A stretch of DNA of 64,000 nucleotides from positions 620,001 to 684,000 of the forward strand of contig CAVWQE010000004.1 of assembly GCA_963757135.1 (NCBI GenBank), given 5' to 3'. Origin of the DNA: Gp1-AA145 sp963757135 (lineage in GTDB: Bacteria > Acidobacteriota > Terriglobia > Terriglobales > Acidobacteriaceae). This document shows, one piece after another, positions 8,587-17,089 of this stretch. A model generated the notes under the pieces. That model was not told where the DNA came from. It made no database searches and saw only the letters and a list, made by a program, of their open reading frames with translations. Position numbers and translations under genes: made by a program. Every line of letters starts with the position of its first letter. Positions within the stretch are counted from its first letter, which is position 1.

Positions 8587-8611
8587 CGCCAGTTGGAACT
8601 CCACGTGGATT

Positions 8612-8974
8612 TCAGAACGACAACAGCACCACCCCGCATGCGACCAGAACCGCTGCCGCCCAGCGCCGCCATTTCACGTCTTCGCCGAGTATGTACTTCG
8701 CCAGCAACGTCTCCAGCAGATAGCTCACCGCCGTCGCCGGAACTGCAAAGCTGACGGTTGTAATCGAGAGCAAAGACACTAGCGCAAAGAAGGACACCGC
8801 TAGCGCCGCGAACCCAGCCAGCACCAGCGGATTGTGAAAGATCTTTTTGACCATGCCCAACAGGGTTCGGGGACGCAGGTCCTCGACTTCGCCCTGTCGC
8901 TTCATGCCCGCCGTGTTCAGCACGTCACCGATGGTGTTACACAGGGCAATGATTCCCACCAGCAGCCACTTCAT
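8612..8974 (-). CDS. Small EamA/SMR-like membrane protein, second of a pair
   Basis: A 120-residue protein with four predicted membrane helices (around residues 1-20, 45-65, 70-95 and 100-120). This is the size of a half EamA (DMT superfamily) transporter. The pattern SFAVPATAVSYLLETLLAKYILGE, followed by KWRRWAAAVLVACGVVLL, is the typical end of an EamA half. The ATG at 8974 has GGAG 8 nt upstream and overlaps the preceding gene's stop as ATGA, so the two are translationally coupled. The two probably form a heterodimer, as in EbrAB or ArnE-ArnF; the substrate is unknown. Confidence 0.85.
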   Translation of the reverse strand: MKWLLVGIIALCNTIGDVLNTAGMKRQGEVEDLRPRTLLGMVKKIFHNPLVLAGFAALAVSFFALVSLLSITTVSFAVPATAVSYLLETLLAKYILGEDVKWRRWAAAVLVACGVVLLSF

Positions 8975-9393
8975 AGCAGGCGCTCCCGTCCCCCGTTTGT
9001 GGTGCGGGCGGGAGTTTCCTCGGCAAGAATCACGCCTCCAGTGATCAGCAGAATGCCTAGCCACCGCTGCCAGGAAATGTGGTCGTGCAGGAAGAAGTGG
9101 CCTACGAGAGCGACCAGAACATATGCGCTGGCAGTTACGGGCAGAACAAAGCTCAAATCAGCCCGGCTGAGCAGCGCTAGGTCCGAGAGCATCCAGACTA
9201 TGAGAATCAGAATTCCAACAATGGCCGAGGGATTCGCAAACGCACGCAGATACTCCATCGGCGAAAAGGAGACAATACGGCCGACCTGGTGCATGCCCCG
9301 GCTGAGAAACACATTCCCCAATACATTGGTGACGATCACCAGCGCTACCAGGAACTGAGTTCTGCGGCGCTGACCGCCGTTCTCCGGTTTCAT
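8971..9393 (-). CDS. Small EamA/SMR-like membrane protein, first of a pair
   Basis: A 140-residue four-helix membrane protein paralogous to the next gene. It has a helix near residues 12-32, two central helices (AIVGILILIVWMLSDLALL and DLSFVLPVTASAYVLVALVGHFFL) and the last at ISWQRWLGILLITGGVIL. The ATG at 9393 is preferred over a TTG 9 nt upstream; neither has a strong ribosome site. The 4-nt overlap with the downstream partner suggests a two-subunit drug/metabolite-type transporter. Whether it moves a lipid-linked sugar (ArnE/F-like) or a small cation cannot be decided here. Confidence 0.85.
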   Translation of the reverse strand: MKPENGGQRRRTQFLVALVIVTNVLGNVFLSRGMHQVGRIVSFSPMEYLRAFANPSAIVGILILIVWMLSDLALLSRADLSFVLPVTASAYVLVALVGHFFLHDHISWQRWLGILLITGGVILAEETPARTTNGGRERLL

Positions 9394-9500
9394 GCCGGGC
9401 AAACTGTGGAGGCCGAGATTTTGTATGGGGGCAAGAGACAGACTACTACCTGAGCGTTCGTGCTAAGTAGAGAGTTGTCAATTCCGCTGGCAGTGACGCG

Positions 9501-9668
9501 TCATGCCGCCATGGCGCTGGCGCACTGCGGATGCGGACAAGCGCAGCGGTCATTCCGTCCGCTCCCTTCGGCGGCATCGGAGCAGGCCTGGCTGCAATAC
9601 TTCTCTCCAGCGGAGACGGGACACGTGCAATTGGGGTGGGCGCAACGATTCTCAATAGCTTCGGCCAT
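9501..9668 (-). CDS. Bacterial metallothionein, 55 residues
   Basis: This short gene encodes eight cysteines in 55 residues, at 9, 14, 16, 25, 29, 42, 44 and 49, plus His11 and His46. The spacing CAHPNCTC, then YCSQAC, then CACPHPQC is the SmtA/BmtA pattern in which Cys and His hold Zn, Cd or Cu in a four-metal cluster. An excellent ribosome site (AGAGGAG, 7 nt before the ATG at 9668) supports translation. It stands alone between the transporter pair and the transglycosylase gene. No SmtB-type operator was recognised. The function is inferred from motif spacing, which is distinctive. Confidence 0.9.
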   Translation of the reverse strand: MAEAIENRCAHPNCTCPVSAGEKYCSQACSDAAEGSGRNDRCACPHPQCASAMAA

Positions 9669-9917
9669 TACGATTCTCCTCTTTTACCTTTTTTTGGGCG
9701 ATTTCGGTTTCAACGGGTCTTCGATGCAAGGAAGTAAACTAACGGAAACGCAGAGAAATCAGAACGCTTGTAGAACAGGCTCAAATCCCTCGTACATTGG
9801 CCCACCGGCTCGTTCCCTAAGTAACCTGGGCAAATCCCATTTAACGTTGACCATCCAAAGTACCGGTAGTACGATTTCGTATCCTCGCGGAAAACCTGAA
9901 TCGGCGGTAAGTTATAG

Positions 9918-11867
9918 ATGCAGATGAAGATCAAGCATTCCTGCTCTGCTATTTTGTTGCTCCTGATGGGCGCCGGTTTGGGGTGCCAGAGCGGCAAGAA
10001 GCCCGTGTCGGCGAGTCACTCCGTTCCTCAGGCTCCGCCCCCGGCTAAAAACGCGCCTCAGCCCCAGACAGCCCAAAAACCAGTACCTCAAAAATCGGCG
10101 CCTCCAACTCCCGCTTCGGTTCAGGCGGCAAGATCGGTCGAACCCAAGCCTGACCCAGTCGCTACACTCATTGGGAATGTTGAAAAGGAATACCAGTTAG
10201 GCGAGAACGAATACGCAGCCGGGCACAAAGAAGCCGCCAAGCAGCACTTCGACAAGGCTTTCAACCTGCTGATGAGCAGTTCGTCAGAGATTCGCGCAGA
10301 CCGCCGTTACCAGCCCGAGTTCGACCGCGTGTTGGCTGGCGTGAACAAGTTGGAATTGCACGCTCTTGAGCAACAGAGTGAATCGTCTGCCGACAATTCG
10401 CCCCAGCAAAAGGCTGAGCCAGCCCCTATCGACGAAGCTAACGAAGTCACGAATTACCCGGTCGATCCTAATCTGAAAGCCAAGGCGGCTGCGGAGCTGA
10501 AAGCGACCCATTCCGATCTGCCCCTCATGATGACCGACCAGGTCGCCGGCTACATCAATTATTTTTCCAGCCGGGGCCGCGGAACCCTGGAACATGGACT
10601 CGAGCGCAGCGGCCGCTATCGCGAGATGATCGAGCGCGTTCTGAAAGAGGAAGGCGTTCCCCAGGACTTGATTTACCTTGCGCAAGCCGAATCCGGCTTC
10701 CATCCTTATGCCGTTTCGCGTGCTGGCGCACGCGGAATTTGGCAGTTTATGGGCAGCCGGGCACGGGCATACGATCTTCACCGGGACACATTCGTTGACG
10801 AGCGTCAGGACCCGGAAAAGTCCACTCGCGCCGCCGCCCGGCATTTGAAAGATCTCTATAACCAGTTCGGCGATTGGTACCTTGCAATGGCCGCCTATAA
10901 CTCCGGCCCGGGTACGGTCCAGAGCGCCGTCAAGCGCACCGGCTACGCTGATTTCTGGGAGCTTTATCGCCGCAACGTTCTGCCCAAAGAGACGCGCAAT
11001 TACGTCCCCATCATCGTGGCCGAGACCATCATGGCGAAGAACCCCGAGCAGTATGGGCTCGACACCATCACGCCCGACCCGGAAATGGCATATGACACCG
11101 TGAAGATCAACTATCCCGTGGATCTCCGGCTGGTTGCGGGGTGTGTGGACGCTCCGCCAACGGAGTTGCAGGAATTGAACCCCAGCCTTTTGCGCATGGT
11201 CACGCCCAAAGGACGGTTCGAACTCCATCTTCCGGTTGGGACCACCGAAAAATACCAGAGCGCCATCGCCTCCATCCCTCCAGACATGCGGGTGTGGTGG
11301 CGTTATCACACGGTTTCTTCCGGCGAAACCATCATGTCGCTGGCCCGGAGCTATCACACTACCGGCCATGCCATCGCGGAAGCCAACCAACTCGATCTCG
11401 AATCCAGTGTTGACGCCGGCGCGAAGCTGGTAATTCCTATCGCGCCCGGCAAACACTCTGGCGGCGATATGCAGACTTACGCGAAGCGGCTCACCGTATA
11501 TCACGTAAGGAAGAACGACACGCTGCAGAGCGTTGCCGACAATCTTGGCATCGTTCCAACCACCATTCGACGCTGGAATCGCCTTAAAGGCGACAGTCTC
11601 AGCGGAAGGCACGTGCTTTACGTGCACCTTCCGGTCAGCCCCGCGGCCGTACCGAGCGAAACCAGAATTGCGTCTAAGTCCAAGCGGAGCAGAGATTTAG
11701 CTTCTCATCAAGACGCCACGCCGGTACGCCACACCGTCAAACGCGGCGAAACTCTCTATTCCATCGCCACCAACTACCGCACCAGCGTTGAAGCCATCAA
11801 ACAAACTAACGCGCATGTCGCGACTTTGCGTCCGGGCATGGTACTGGTCATTCCCGCCGCGCAATAA
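9918..11867 (+). CDS. mltD: MltD-like membrane-bound lytic murein transglycosylase with LysM repeats
   Basis: A 649-residue lipoprotein that would cleave glycan strands of peptidoglycan to 1,6-anhydro ends in the periplasm. A signal peptide with lipobox (GAGLGC) is followed by a Pro/Gln/Lys-rich linker and a coiled segment. The SLT domain carries catalytic Glu258 in AQAESGFHP, then GARGIWQFM and MAAYNSGPGTV. Three LysM modules come last (HTVSSGETIMSLA, YHVRKNDTLQSVA, HTVKRGETLYSIA) and bind the wall. An alternative ATG lies two codons downstream of the chosen one. The domain order is that of MltD, with a longer N-terminal linker. Confidence 0.94.
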   Translation: MQMKIKHSCSAILLLLMGAGLGCQSGKKPVSASHSVPQAPPPAKNAPQPQTAQKPVPQKSAPPTPASVQAARSVEPKPDPVATLIGNVEKEYQLGENEYAAGHKEAAKQHFDKAFNLLMSSSSEIRADRRYQPEFDRVLAGVNKLELHALEQQSESSADNSPQQKAEPAPIDEANEVTNYPVDPNLKAKAAAELKATHSDLPLMMTDQVAGYINYFSSRGRGTLEHGLERSGRYREMIERVLKEEGVPQDLIYLAQAESGFHPYAVSRAGARGIWQFMGSRARAYDLHRDTFVDERQDPEKSTRAAARHLKDLYNQFGDWYLAMAAYNSGPGTVQSAVKRTGYADFWELYRRNVLPKETRNYVPIIVAETIMAKNPEQYGLDTITPDPEMAYDTVKINYPVDLRLVAGCVDAPPTELQELNPSLLRMVTPKGRFELHLPVGTTEKYQSAIASIPPDMRVWWRYHTVSSGETIMSLARSYHTTGHAIAEANQLDLESSVDAGAKLVIPIAPGKHSGGDMQTYAKRLTVYHVRKNDTLQSVADNLGIVPTTIRRWNRLKGDSLSGRHVLYVHLPVSPAAVPSETRIASKSKRSRDLASHQDATPVRHTVKRGETLYSIATNYRTSVEAIKQTNAHVATLRPGMVLVIPAAQ

Positions 11868-12053
11868 TTCTTTTGCAGGCAAAATTGTGAGCTTCGCGAA
11901 ATGGGTTGCGACCGCGCGTGTGACCCGTTATAATCCGGCGCCGTCGCAAGTTTTGTCTTTTTAAATTTTTTGCGCCACCAGGATTTCCGCGCGACGCGGC
12001 ATCCTATAATCCGCATTCCGACGCTGCCCGCGACCGGAAGCGAGGAGGAAAGA

Positions 12054-12467
12054 ATGATGTTCGAAGAGACCCTCTACCTGCGTGACGACGAAGCCGACGA
12101 ATTCGGCGATTCCGGCGCCTACGGCGACACGCTCGACGAAGAATATGAAGAGGAAGAAGAGGAGGAAGAAGAAGCCGAACTTCCAGCCGTGATAGACGAG
12201 GAACCAGAGCCCCTCGCTGAACCTCCCGCTCCAGTTTCAACCGGAGGCGGTGGTGGCGGCGGATCAAGGCCACCGCGGAAGGCGGCCAAGAAGAAAGCTG
12301 CTCCAAAGAAGGCGGCAAATAAAGCGCCGGCAAAGAAAAAAGCAGCTAAAAAGAAATCTGCAAAAAAGCCCGCGAAGAAGGCCGCCAAAAAGAAAGCTGC
12401 AAAGAAGAAACCGGCAAAGAAAAAACCAGCAAAGAAATCCGCCAAGAAGAAGGGCCGTCGCCGTTAA
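12054..12467 (+). CDS. Histone H1-like polyampholyte (acidic N-terminus, lysine-rich tail)
   Basis: A 137-residue protein of strongly biased composition. An acidic first half with a run of glutamates (around residues 26-40) leads to a Gly-rich hinge (seven Gly). About 55 residues of AAKKK/PAKK repeats ending in GRRR complete it. The basic tail resembles bacterial H1-like proteins (AlgP, HctA/HctB type) that coat DNA. The acidic half could mask it or bind other basic proteins. The ATG at 12054 has GAGGAGG just upstream, and a strong terminator follows at 12487, so it is probably monocistronic. A nucleoid role is inferred. Confidence 0.85.
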   Translation: MMFEETLYLRDDEADEFGDSGAYGDTLDEEYEEEEEEEEEAELPAVIDEEPEPLAEPPAPVSTGGGGGGGSRPPRKAAKKKAAPKKAANKAPAKKKAAKKKSAKKPAKKAAKKKAAKKKPAKKKPAKKSAKKKGRRR

Positions 12468-12486
12468 CTTTCAAGATTTTGCACCC

Positions 12487-12516
12487 GGCCGCAGCCATGA
12501 CGCTGCGGCCTTTTTG
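12487..12516 (+). terminator. Rho-independent terminator of the histone-like gene
   Basis: A perfect 9-bp GC-rich stem (GGCCGCAGC at 12487-12495 with GCTGCGGCC at 12502-12510) and a 6-nt loop are followed by five T, 20 bp after the stop codon. Confidence 0.92.
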
Positions 12517-12583
12517 TTCGTCGCAGGTGTTCTGAAATGCCTCGGCGGGCAAACCGCCTTGTAAGACCAGCATCTTAGCGCCG

Positions 12584-13879
12584 ATGTCAGATTCCGCGTT
12601 GGCTTCAGTACTCTTCGTCCTCTTGCTTCTGGTCGGACTCGCGCAATTGCTGGGCTATCTGTTCGTCCGGCTTCGTCAGCCTAAAGTTATTGGCGAGATA
12701 CTCGCCGGCATCGTCCTGGGGCCGGCGTTGCTCGGGCGATTACCTTTCGTTTCTCATTTGATAGACACCGCGAAACACCAGGGAGACATTCTTGATTTCG
12801 TTTACTGGCTCGGCTTGCTGTTGCTGATGTTTCTCTCCGGCGCGGAGACGCAACAACTGTTCAGCCGTGAAGAGCGGCGCGAAGTGGGCTGGCTGACGAT
12901 CGTTGGCACCGGCATTCCCTTTACCCTGGGTTTGATATTCGGACCGTGGCTGATTCGTCCAGCGCTCGCCGGCCCCAACGGCAATCGCGTGTCGTTGATC
13001 ATCATTCTCGCGGTGGGCGTCGCTGTTACATCGGTTCCAGTCGTCTCGAAGATCTTCGCTGATCTGAAAATTCTTCACACTCGCTTCGCCCGGCTGGTGC
13101 TCGGCGTTGCCGTACTGGAAGACATTGTGCTGTGGTTGGCTCTCGCAGTGGCCACCGCGATGGCAGGAACCGCTGCGCTTGATCCGCGGGCCATTTCGTA
13201 TCACCTGCTGGTAACGATCGGGTTCTTCCTGCTCGGTCTGACGATCGTTCCGCGACTGATCAAGCGCATGAACAAAGCGCGTTTCAACGTGCTGGCCAAG
13301 CACTCGCCTGTCGGATATGCGATCGCCGTCCTGTTCGCCTATTGCGCAGTTGCGGGAGCACTCAAGGTCAGTTTGGTGTTCGCCGCTTTCCTCGCAGGCT
13401 TCGCCGTGGTCCACAAGAAGCGCAGACTTTTTGCAGATGCGCTCGACGCCATCGGCAAAGTGGCCTTCGCATTTTTCGTTCCGGTTTACTTCGCGATTGT
13501 TGGCTTGAAGCTCGACCTCATACGCGGCGTTTCATTATGGATGATGCTGGCGTTCATCGTTGGAACTTGCGTGGTGAAGATTCTCTCGGTGTCACTGGCA
13601 GGGCGTCTTGCAGGATTCCGCGGACTTGACCTGGTGAATCTCGCAATCACCACAAATGCGCGCGGCGGCCCAGGCATCGTCCTCGCCAGTGTGGCATTTG
13701 ACGCCGGAATCATCAGCGCAAAATTCTACACAACTCTGGTGGTCGCAGCGGTGGTCACTTCGCAATTCGCGGGCGCCTGGCTGGATTACGTGCTGCGAAA
13801 AGGCTGGCCCCTGCTTGCCGCCATTCCGGGTGCGAAGGAATCAGTGTCCGATACTGCGGACGATCTACAAGCCGCGTAG
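12584..13879 (+). CDS. CPA2-family cation/proton antiporter
   Basis: A 431-residue integral membrane protein with about 12-13 hydrophobic helices and the Kef/NapA-type signatures VRLRQPKVIGEILAGIVLGPALLG and GLLLLMFLSGAET near the N-terminus. The unwound helix regions with conserved acidic residues include VAVLEDIVLWLALAVA. No C-terminal RCK/TrkA nucleotide-binding domain is present, so it is the short form (sodium or potassium/proton exchanger) rather than full-length Kef. It would control pH or ion balance. It is transcribed separately after the terminator at 12487-12516. Ion specificity is not readable. Confidence 0.92.
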   Translation: MSDSALASVLFVLLLLVGLAQLLGYLFVRLRQPKVIGEILAGIVLGPALLGRLPFVSHLIDTAKHQGDILDFVYWLGLLLLMFLSGAETQQLFSREERREVGWLTIVGTGIPFTLGLIFGPWLIRPALAGPNGNRVSLIIILAVGVAVTSVPVVSKIFADLKILHTRFARLVLGVAVLEDIVLWLALAVATAMAGTAALDPRAISYHLLVTIGFFLLGLTIVPRLIKRMNKARFNVLAKHSPVGYAIAVLFAYCAVAGALKVSLVFAAFLAGFAVVHKKRRLFADALDAIGKVAFAFFVPVYFAIVGLKLDLIRGVSLWMMLAFIVGTCVVKILSVSLAGRLAGFRGLDLVNLAITTNARGGPGIVLASVAFDAGIISAKFYTTLVVAAVVTSQFAGAWLDYVLRKGWPLLAAIPGAKESVSDTADDLQAA

Positions 13880-13880
13880 G

Positions 13881-14096
13881 CTACTTTTTCGCAACGGCAC
13901 TCAAGCACTTACCGTAAAGCTCAAGCAGGTGAGCAGCATAGTCTTCGGGCTTTGCCGCTGATCCCGTCCCCTGAAACCCCACGCCGGTTGAAGTCGTACG
14001 CCCATAACCGGTCGTCATGGCCACGAATTTCATGAGATCGAGAGCGATATCTTCGTTGCGGCGCGATCCTGCGGTGATGCTGGGTACCTCGTCCAT
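13881..14096 (-). CDS. Small conserved protein of unknown function (71 codons)
   Basis: A 71-codon protein whose centre reads SRRNEDIALDLMKFVAMTTGYGRTTSTGVGFQG, followed by KPEDYAAHLLELYGKCL, consistent with two helices around a Gly/Thr-rich loop. The ATG at 14096 is chosen because GGAGAG lies just upstream. It ends one base from the convergent antiporter gene. From memory similar small proteins occur in other acidobacteria, but no function is known. Clean start and low-bias composition argue it is real. Confidence 0.75.
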   Translation of the reverse strand: MDEVPSITAGSRRNEDIALDLMKFVAMTTGYGRTTSTGVGFQGTGSAAKPEDYAAHLLELYGKCLSAVAKK

Positions 14097-14255
14097 GGAA
14101 CTCTCCGTGATTTGGATTAAGTTCGATGATAGCAAAAGCGATCAGCTTCAGTTTTCGGTCATATTGCCTTCGCGCTGGCGGCGGGTGAGTGGTCAGCGGG
14201 CAGTTCCCCGGCATCAGGAGCCTCGCCCTGATTGCTGATGGCTGAAGGCTGACAG

Positions 14256-14909
14256 CTATTGCGAAAGCATTGCCGCAATTTCTATGTGTCCCTTTTCGTC
14301 CGCGACATCCGCCGCAGTCTTCCCCTCACCGTTTGTTGATTTCGGATCGGCCTGATGCGCAATCAGATCCCGCACCATTTCTGCGTCGCCGTTCTGAGCG
14401 GCTGCATGTAGCGGGGTCCAACCACCCTGCTGCAGTGCGTTTGGATTCGCGCCGCGCTCCAGCAACAAGCGGACGATTTCTCCGCTGTGCGCGGCGGCTG
14501 CGCTGTGCAGCGGTGTAACCTTCATCGGATTTCTGGCAATTGCCTCGATGTCAGCGCCATGCTGAATCAACCGTCCCGCGATCGCCGGGCGGTTAAAAAA
14601 TGCTGCAAAATGCAAAGCTGTAAATCCGTCCGCAGACCGCTGTCTCGCAGCCTCCGAATCGCGGTTGAGTATTTCTGAAACCTTGTCCGTTTTCCCTGCA
14701 GCGGTCGCCTCAAAAATATCGAGCTCTGGTTTCGCCGCAATGAGCAACTCGGCAATCTCACGCTGACCGGAATAAACCGCATGCATCACGGCCGAAACGC
14801 CGTTCGCGTCCCGGGCCGACGCAAGCGCCGGATCATCACGCAACAGCCTTGACAGAGCTGAAGCGTCTCCCGCCTGCACCGCTGCGATTACATCAGAGTG
14901 GGTTGGCAC
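14256..14909 (-). CDS. Ankyrin-repeat protein
   Basis: A 217-residue protein made almost entirely of ankyrin repeats, such as GVSAVMHAVYSGQREIAELLIA, DGFTALHFAAFFNRPAIAGRLI, KVTPLHSAAAAHSGEIVRLLLE and GWTPLHAAAQNGDAEMVRDLI. About six units are visible, the first degenerate. The start is GTG at 14909, chosen because GGAGG lies 6 nt upstream. There is no signal peptide, so it is a cytoplasmic protein-binding scaffold. The partner is unknown. It stands alone, just left of the tRNA-Pro repeat region. Confidence 0.92.
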   Translation of the reverse strand: MPTHSDVIAAVQAGDASALSRLLRDDPALASARDANGVSAVMHAVYSGQREIAELLIAAKPELDIFEATAAGKTDKVSEILNRDSEAARQRSADGFTALHFAAFFNRPAIAGRLIQHGADIEAIARNPMKVTPLHSAAAAHSGEIVRLLLERGANPNALQQGGWTPLHAAAQNGDAEMVRDLIAHQADPKSTNGEGKTAADVADEKGHIEIAAMLSQ

Positions 14910-15006
14910 AGCGTTCCTCCGGTCACTGTGAGCCGAATGCAACACGGCGAGTTTAGCAGGGGTGAGCAGGTCCGAGCATGGCGCAGACGCGGCTCAAGCA
15001 CTCCAA

Positions 15007-15290
15007 GTTAAGCGGGCGTCGAGCCCGCTGGCGAAATCCCGAGCGCTCTTGCGAGGGACCTCGGAAATAAATTGGTCGGGACGGGCAGATTGAGGCGTTT
15101 AGCAGGCGTGATCGAGGCGAGCATAGCGAACCGAAGTGGGAGCCTGCTGCCGAAACCGAGCGCTCTTGCGAGGGATCTAGAACTAGACCGGTCGGGCAAG
15201 TTGAGCCGTTAAGCGGGCGTCCGAGCCCGCTGGCGAAATCCCGAGCGCAGCGAGGAACCTCGAAATAAGTTGGTCGGGACGGGCAGATTT
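15007..15290. repeat. Three imperfect tandem copies carrying tRNA-Pro 3'-end fragments
   Basis: Units at 15007-15096, 15097-15207 and 15208-15290 each begin with a hairpin (GCGGGCG and CCCGC halves). Each then runs through GAAATCCCGAGCG-like and AAATAA-like segments and ends with sequence matching the last 20 nt or so of the tRNA-Pro gene (exact in the first at 15072-15091, decayed in the second). The third leads into the 65-bp attachment repeat. The array sits where DNA downstream of tRNA-Pro would have been before the island inserted. Confidence 0.75.
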
Positions 15291-15334
15291 GAACTGCCGA
15301 CCCCTCGCACCCCAAGCGAGTGCTCTACCAGGCT
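15270..15334. repeat. Left attachment repeat (truncated tRNA-Pro copy)
   Basis: These 65 bp are identical to 25762-25826. They hold the tRNA-Pro sequence from inside the D loop to the CCA end on the minus strand, but lack the D-arm 5' strand and acceptor 5' strand, so this copy cannot be a tRNA. It marks the displaced original 3' end of the target gene. Confidence 0.92.
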
Positions 15335-15397
15335 CCACAAAAACCCAATGTTTACGCGGTTTTCCTCCGAATCTGAATACTCGCTTTGGAGGAATCA

Positions 15398-16255
15398 ATG
15401 CCGGGCTTTTCTCAGTTTATCAGCGAACGGCAATACCTAACGAACGTCTCACCGGCCACGCTGGAATGGTACAAGCACAGTTTTAAGTGGCTGCCTTCCG
15501 AATCGCCATCCCAAGACGAATTGAAAAACGCTGTGCTCCGTATGCGTGAAAAGGGATTGAAGGCAACCGGCTGCAATTCGGCAATTCGCGCAATCAACAC
15601 CTATCTGCATTGGTCCAATGCCGGTCCCGATGGGAAGTGCAGTCCAGCTTGCAAGCACCCGAAGGTTGCACAACTCAAAGAGCCTCAGCTTGTGTTGCCA
15701 ACCTTCACGGAGCAGCAAGTAAAGCTGCTAGTGGCGTGGAAGCCCAAAGGAAAGTATCAACGGCGGTTAAAAGTTCTCATTCTGTTTCTGCTGGACACAG
15801 GATGCCGAATCACAGAAGCCCTGACATCGCACGTCCGTGAAATTGATTTTGAAAATTTGTTGGTCACTCTGGACGGCAAGGGACGTAAGCAGCGCGTCGT
15901 CCCGTTCTCGTTCGAGTTGCGCCGGGCCATGTTCCGCTATTGCAAAGAGGCAAGCCGCACGCTGGATCGTCTGCTCTTCGCCAATCGTGCGGAAACCAAG
16001 TTAGGCCGTAGGAACGTGTTGCGCGATGTGAAGCTGCTTTGCAAACGTCTCGGGTTTCAGCCGCCCGCCCGCACGTTACACGCTTTCCGGCACACATTCG
16101 CAGTCAATTATCTTCGGCGTGGCGGGTCCGTGTTTCATCTGCAAAAAGTTTTGGGACATTCCACGCTGGAGATGACCCGGCGCTACGCAAACCTCGTAAC
16201 GGCGGATCTCCAGGCGGTGCATGAGCGGGTTTCGCTGCTGGCGAATGCGATGTAA
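15398..16255 (+). CDS. int: Tyrosine recombinase / phage-type integrase
   Basis: A 285-residue site-specific recombinase. The N-terminal SAM-like core-binding region (about 1-95) is followed by the catalytic domain. The active-site set is present: Arg137 (DTGCRITEA), a Lys around 161-164 in DGKGRKQR, His228 and Arg231 (HAFRH), His254 (LGHS) and nucleophile Tyr263 (RRYANL). The ATG at 15398 has GGAGG 6 nt upstream; a TTG 12 nt earlier is less likely. It lies immediately inside the truncated tRNA-Pro repeat and is the obvious enzyme for integrating and excising the island. Confidence 0.95.
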   Translation: MPGFSQFISERQYLTNVSPATLEWYKHSFKWLPSESPSQDELKNAVLRMREKGLKATGCNSAIRAINTYLHWSNAGPDGKCSPACKHPKVAQLKEPQLVLPTFTEQQVKLLVAWKPKGKYQRRLKVLILFLLDTGCRITEALTSHVREIDFENLLVTLDGKGRKQRVVPFSFELRRAMFRYCKEASRTLDRLLFANRAETKLGRRNVLRDVKLLCKRLGFQPPARTLHAFRHTFAVNYLRRGGSVFHLQKVLGHSTLEMTRRYANLVTADLQAVHERVSLLANAM

Positions 16256-16267
16256 ACTGACCGTGCT

Positions 16268-17089
16268 TTGGAGATACCCGAACTAAAGGCCGATTTACAC
16301 CGTACCCTGCTCGGCCCGCTCTCATTAGCGAACGAAATATTTGGGGCGCTATTGCCGGGCTGTGTTTTCACGATCTTGCTGAGCGTAAAGCGCGGCTGGG
16401 TGAATCGTCTCTTGTCATACCCCCTACTTGGGTACAAAACGAAAATTGTGATTGCCCTGTTTGCGTCTTACATTGCGGGCAAAGTGGTGCTCAGCGTTGT
16501 CACCCTCATCCCTGATATACGTAAGTTGCTTCAACGCCGAGCTAAGCGTAAGAAAGCTAAAACAGCGAAACCGGCGCAGGCAACCAATCTGCTTCAGTCT
16601 ATTGGGAACCTAGCGTCTAGCGTAATTGACCAGTCGCCCGATTATTTTGAAGCGTTTTTGGGCGGACTGGTAGCCGGTCCTGCGTTAAACGGGAAGTTTC
16701 AGGCACTCGAACACTTTTCCGCGTACGAAGCCGGAACTGTTTTTCACCTCAGCACCGGGCTTGTTTTCTTGTTAAGCGCTGCTATCCCTGGAGACGGTAG
16801 CTGGCGAGTGTTGGAGGGTTTGCTCGGTGCTATCCTGCTCGCCCGTGGCATCAGGTCGTGGTATGCGCGCTCGGAGTTCTTGGCGGGATTCATGGGCGCG
16901 ATGTTGAACGAATATCTTACAAGTCTGCAACCTGGGCAATTGTCTGCGAAGATAAAATCCATCTGGGATGTGCTAACGGTGCTTTCTAATACTCCAGCAT
17001 CTCCGACTACCAAACCTGTCCCGCCTACACCGGCTCCAGTCCCTGTTCCTCCTGCCCCAGAAGCCGCAGCCCCGAAAACTCACAACTAA
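16268..17089 (+). CDS. Uncharacterised membrane protein with proline-rich tail
   Basis: A protein of about 273 residues with hydrophobic segments near 19-36, 57-80, 155-175 and 180-195. A strongly basic stretch after the second (RRAKRKKAKTAK) suggests a cytoplasmic loop. A proline-rich C-terminus (repeats of PTPAPVPVPP) follows. The start is uncertain: the frame opens with TTG at 16268, without a clear ribosome site, 12 bp after int. It follows int on the same strand and may be co-transcribed. I do not recognise the family. Inside a mobile element it could be an entry-exclusion or host-interaction protein, but nothing shows this. Confidence 0.7.
   Translation: MEIPELKADLHRTLLGPLSLANEIFGALLPGCVFTILLSVKRGWVNRLLSYPLLGYKTKIVIALFASYIAGKVVLSVVTLIPDIRKLLQRRAKRKKAKTAKPAQATNLLQSIGNLASSVIDQSPDYFEAFLGGLVAGPALNGKFQALEHFSAYEAGTVFHLSTGLVFLLSAAIPGDGSWRVLEGLLGAILLARGIRSWYARSEFLAGFMGAMLNEYLTSLQPGQLSAKIKSIWDVLTVLSNTPASPTTKPVPPTPAPVPVPPAPEAAAPKTHN

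Noticed and set aside
10284..11627. 447-codon minus-strand frame inside the transglycosylase gene
   Set aside because: Antisense to MltD with its SLT and LysM motifs; no independent evidence.
12740..13414. 224-codon minus-strand frame inside the antiporter gene
   Set aside because: His/Gln/Glu-rich composition typical of an antisense frame over membrane-helix codons.
14953..15315. Minus-strand frame across the tRNA-fragment repeats
   Set aside because: It translates the repeat array and part of the tRNA-Pro copy, with no coding evidence.
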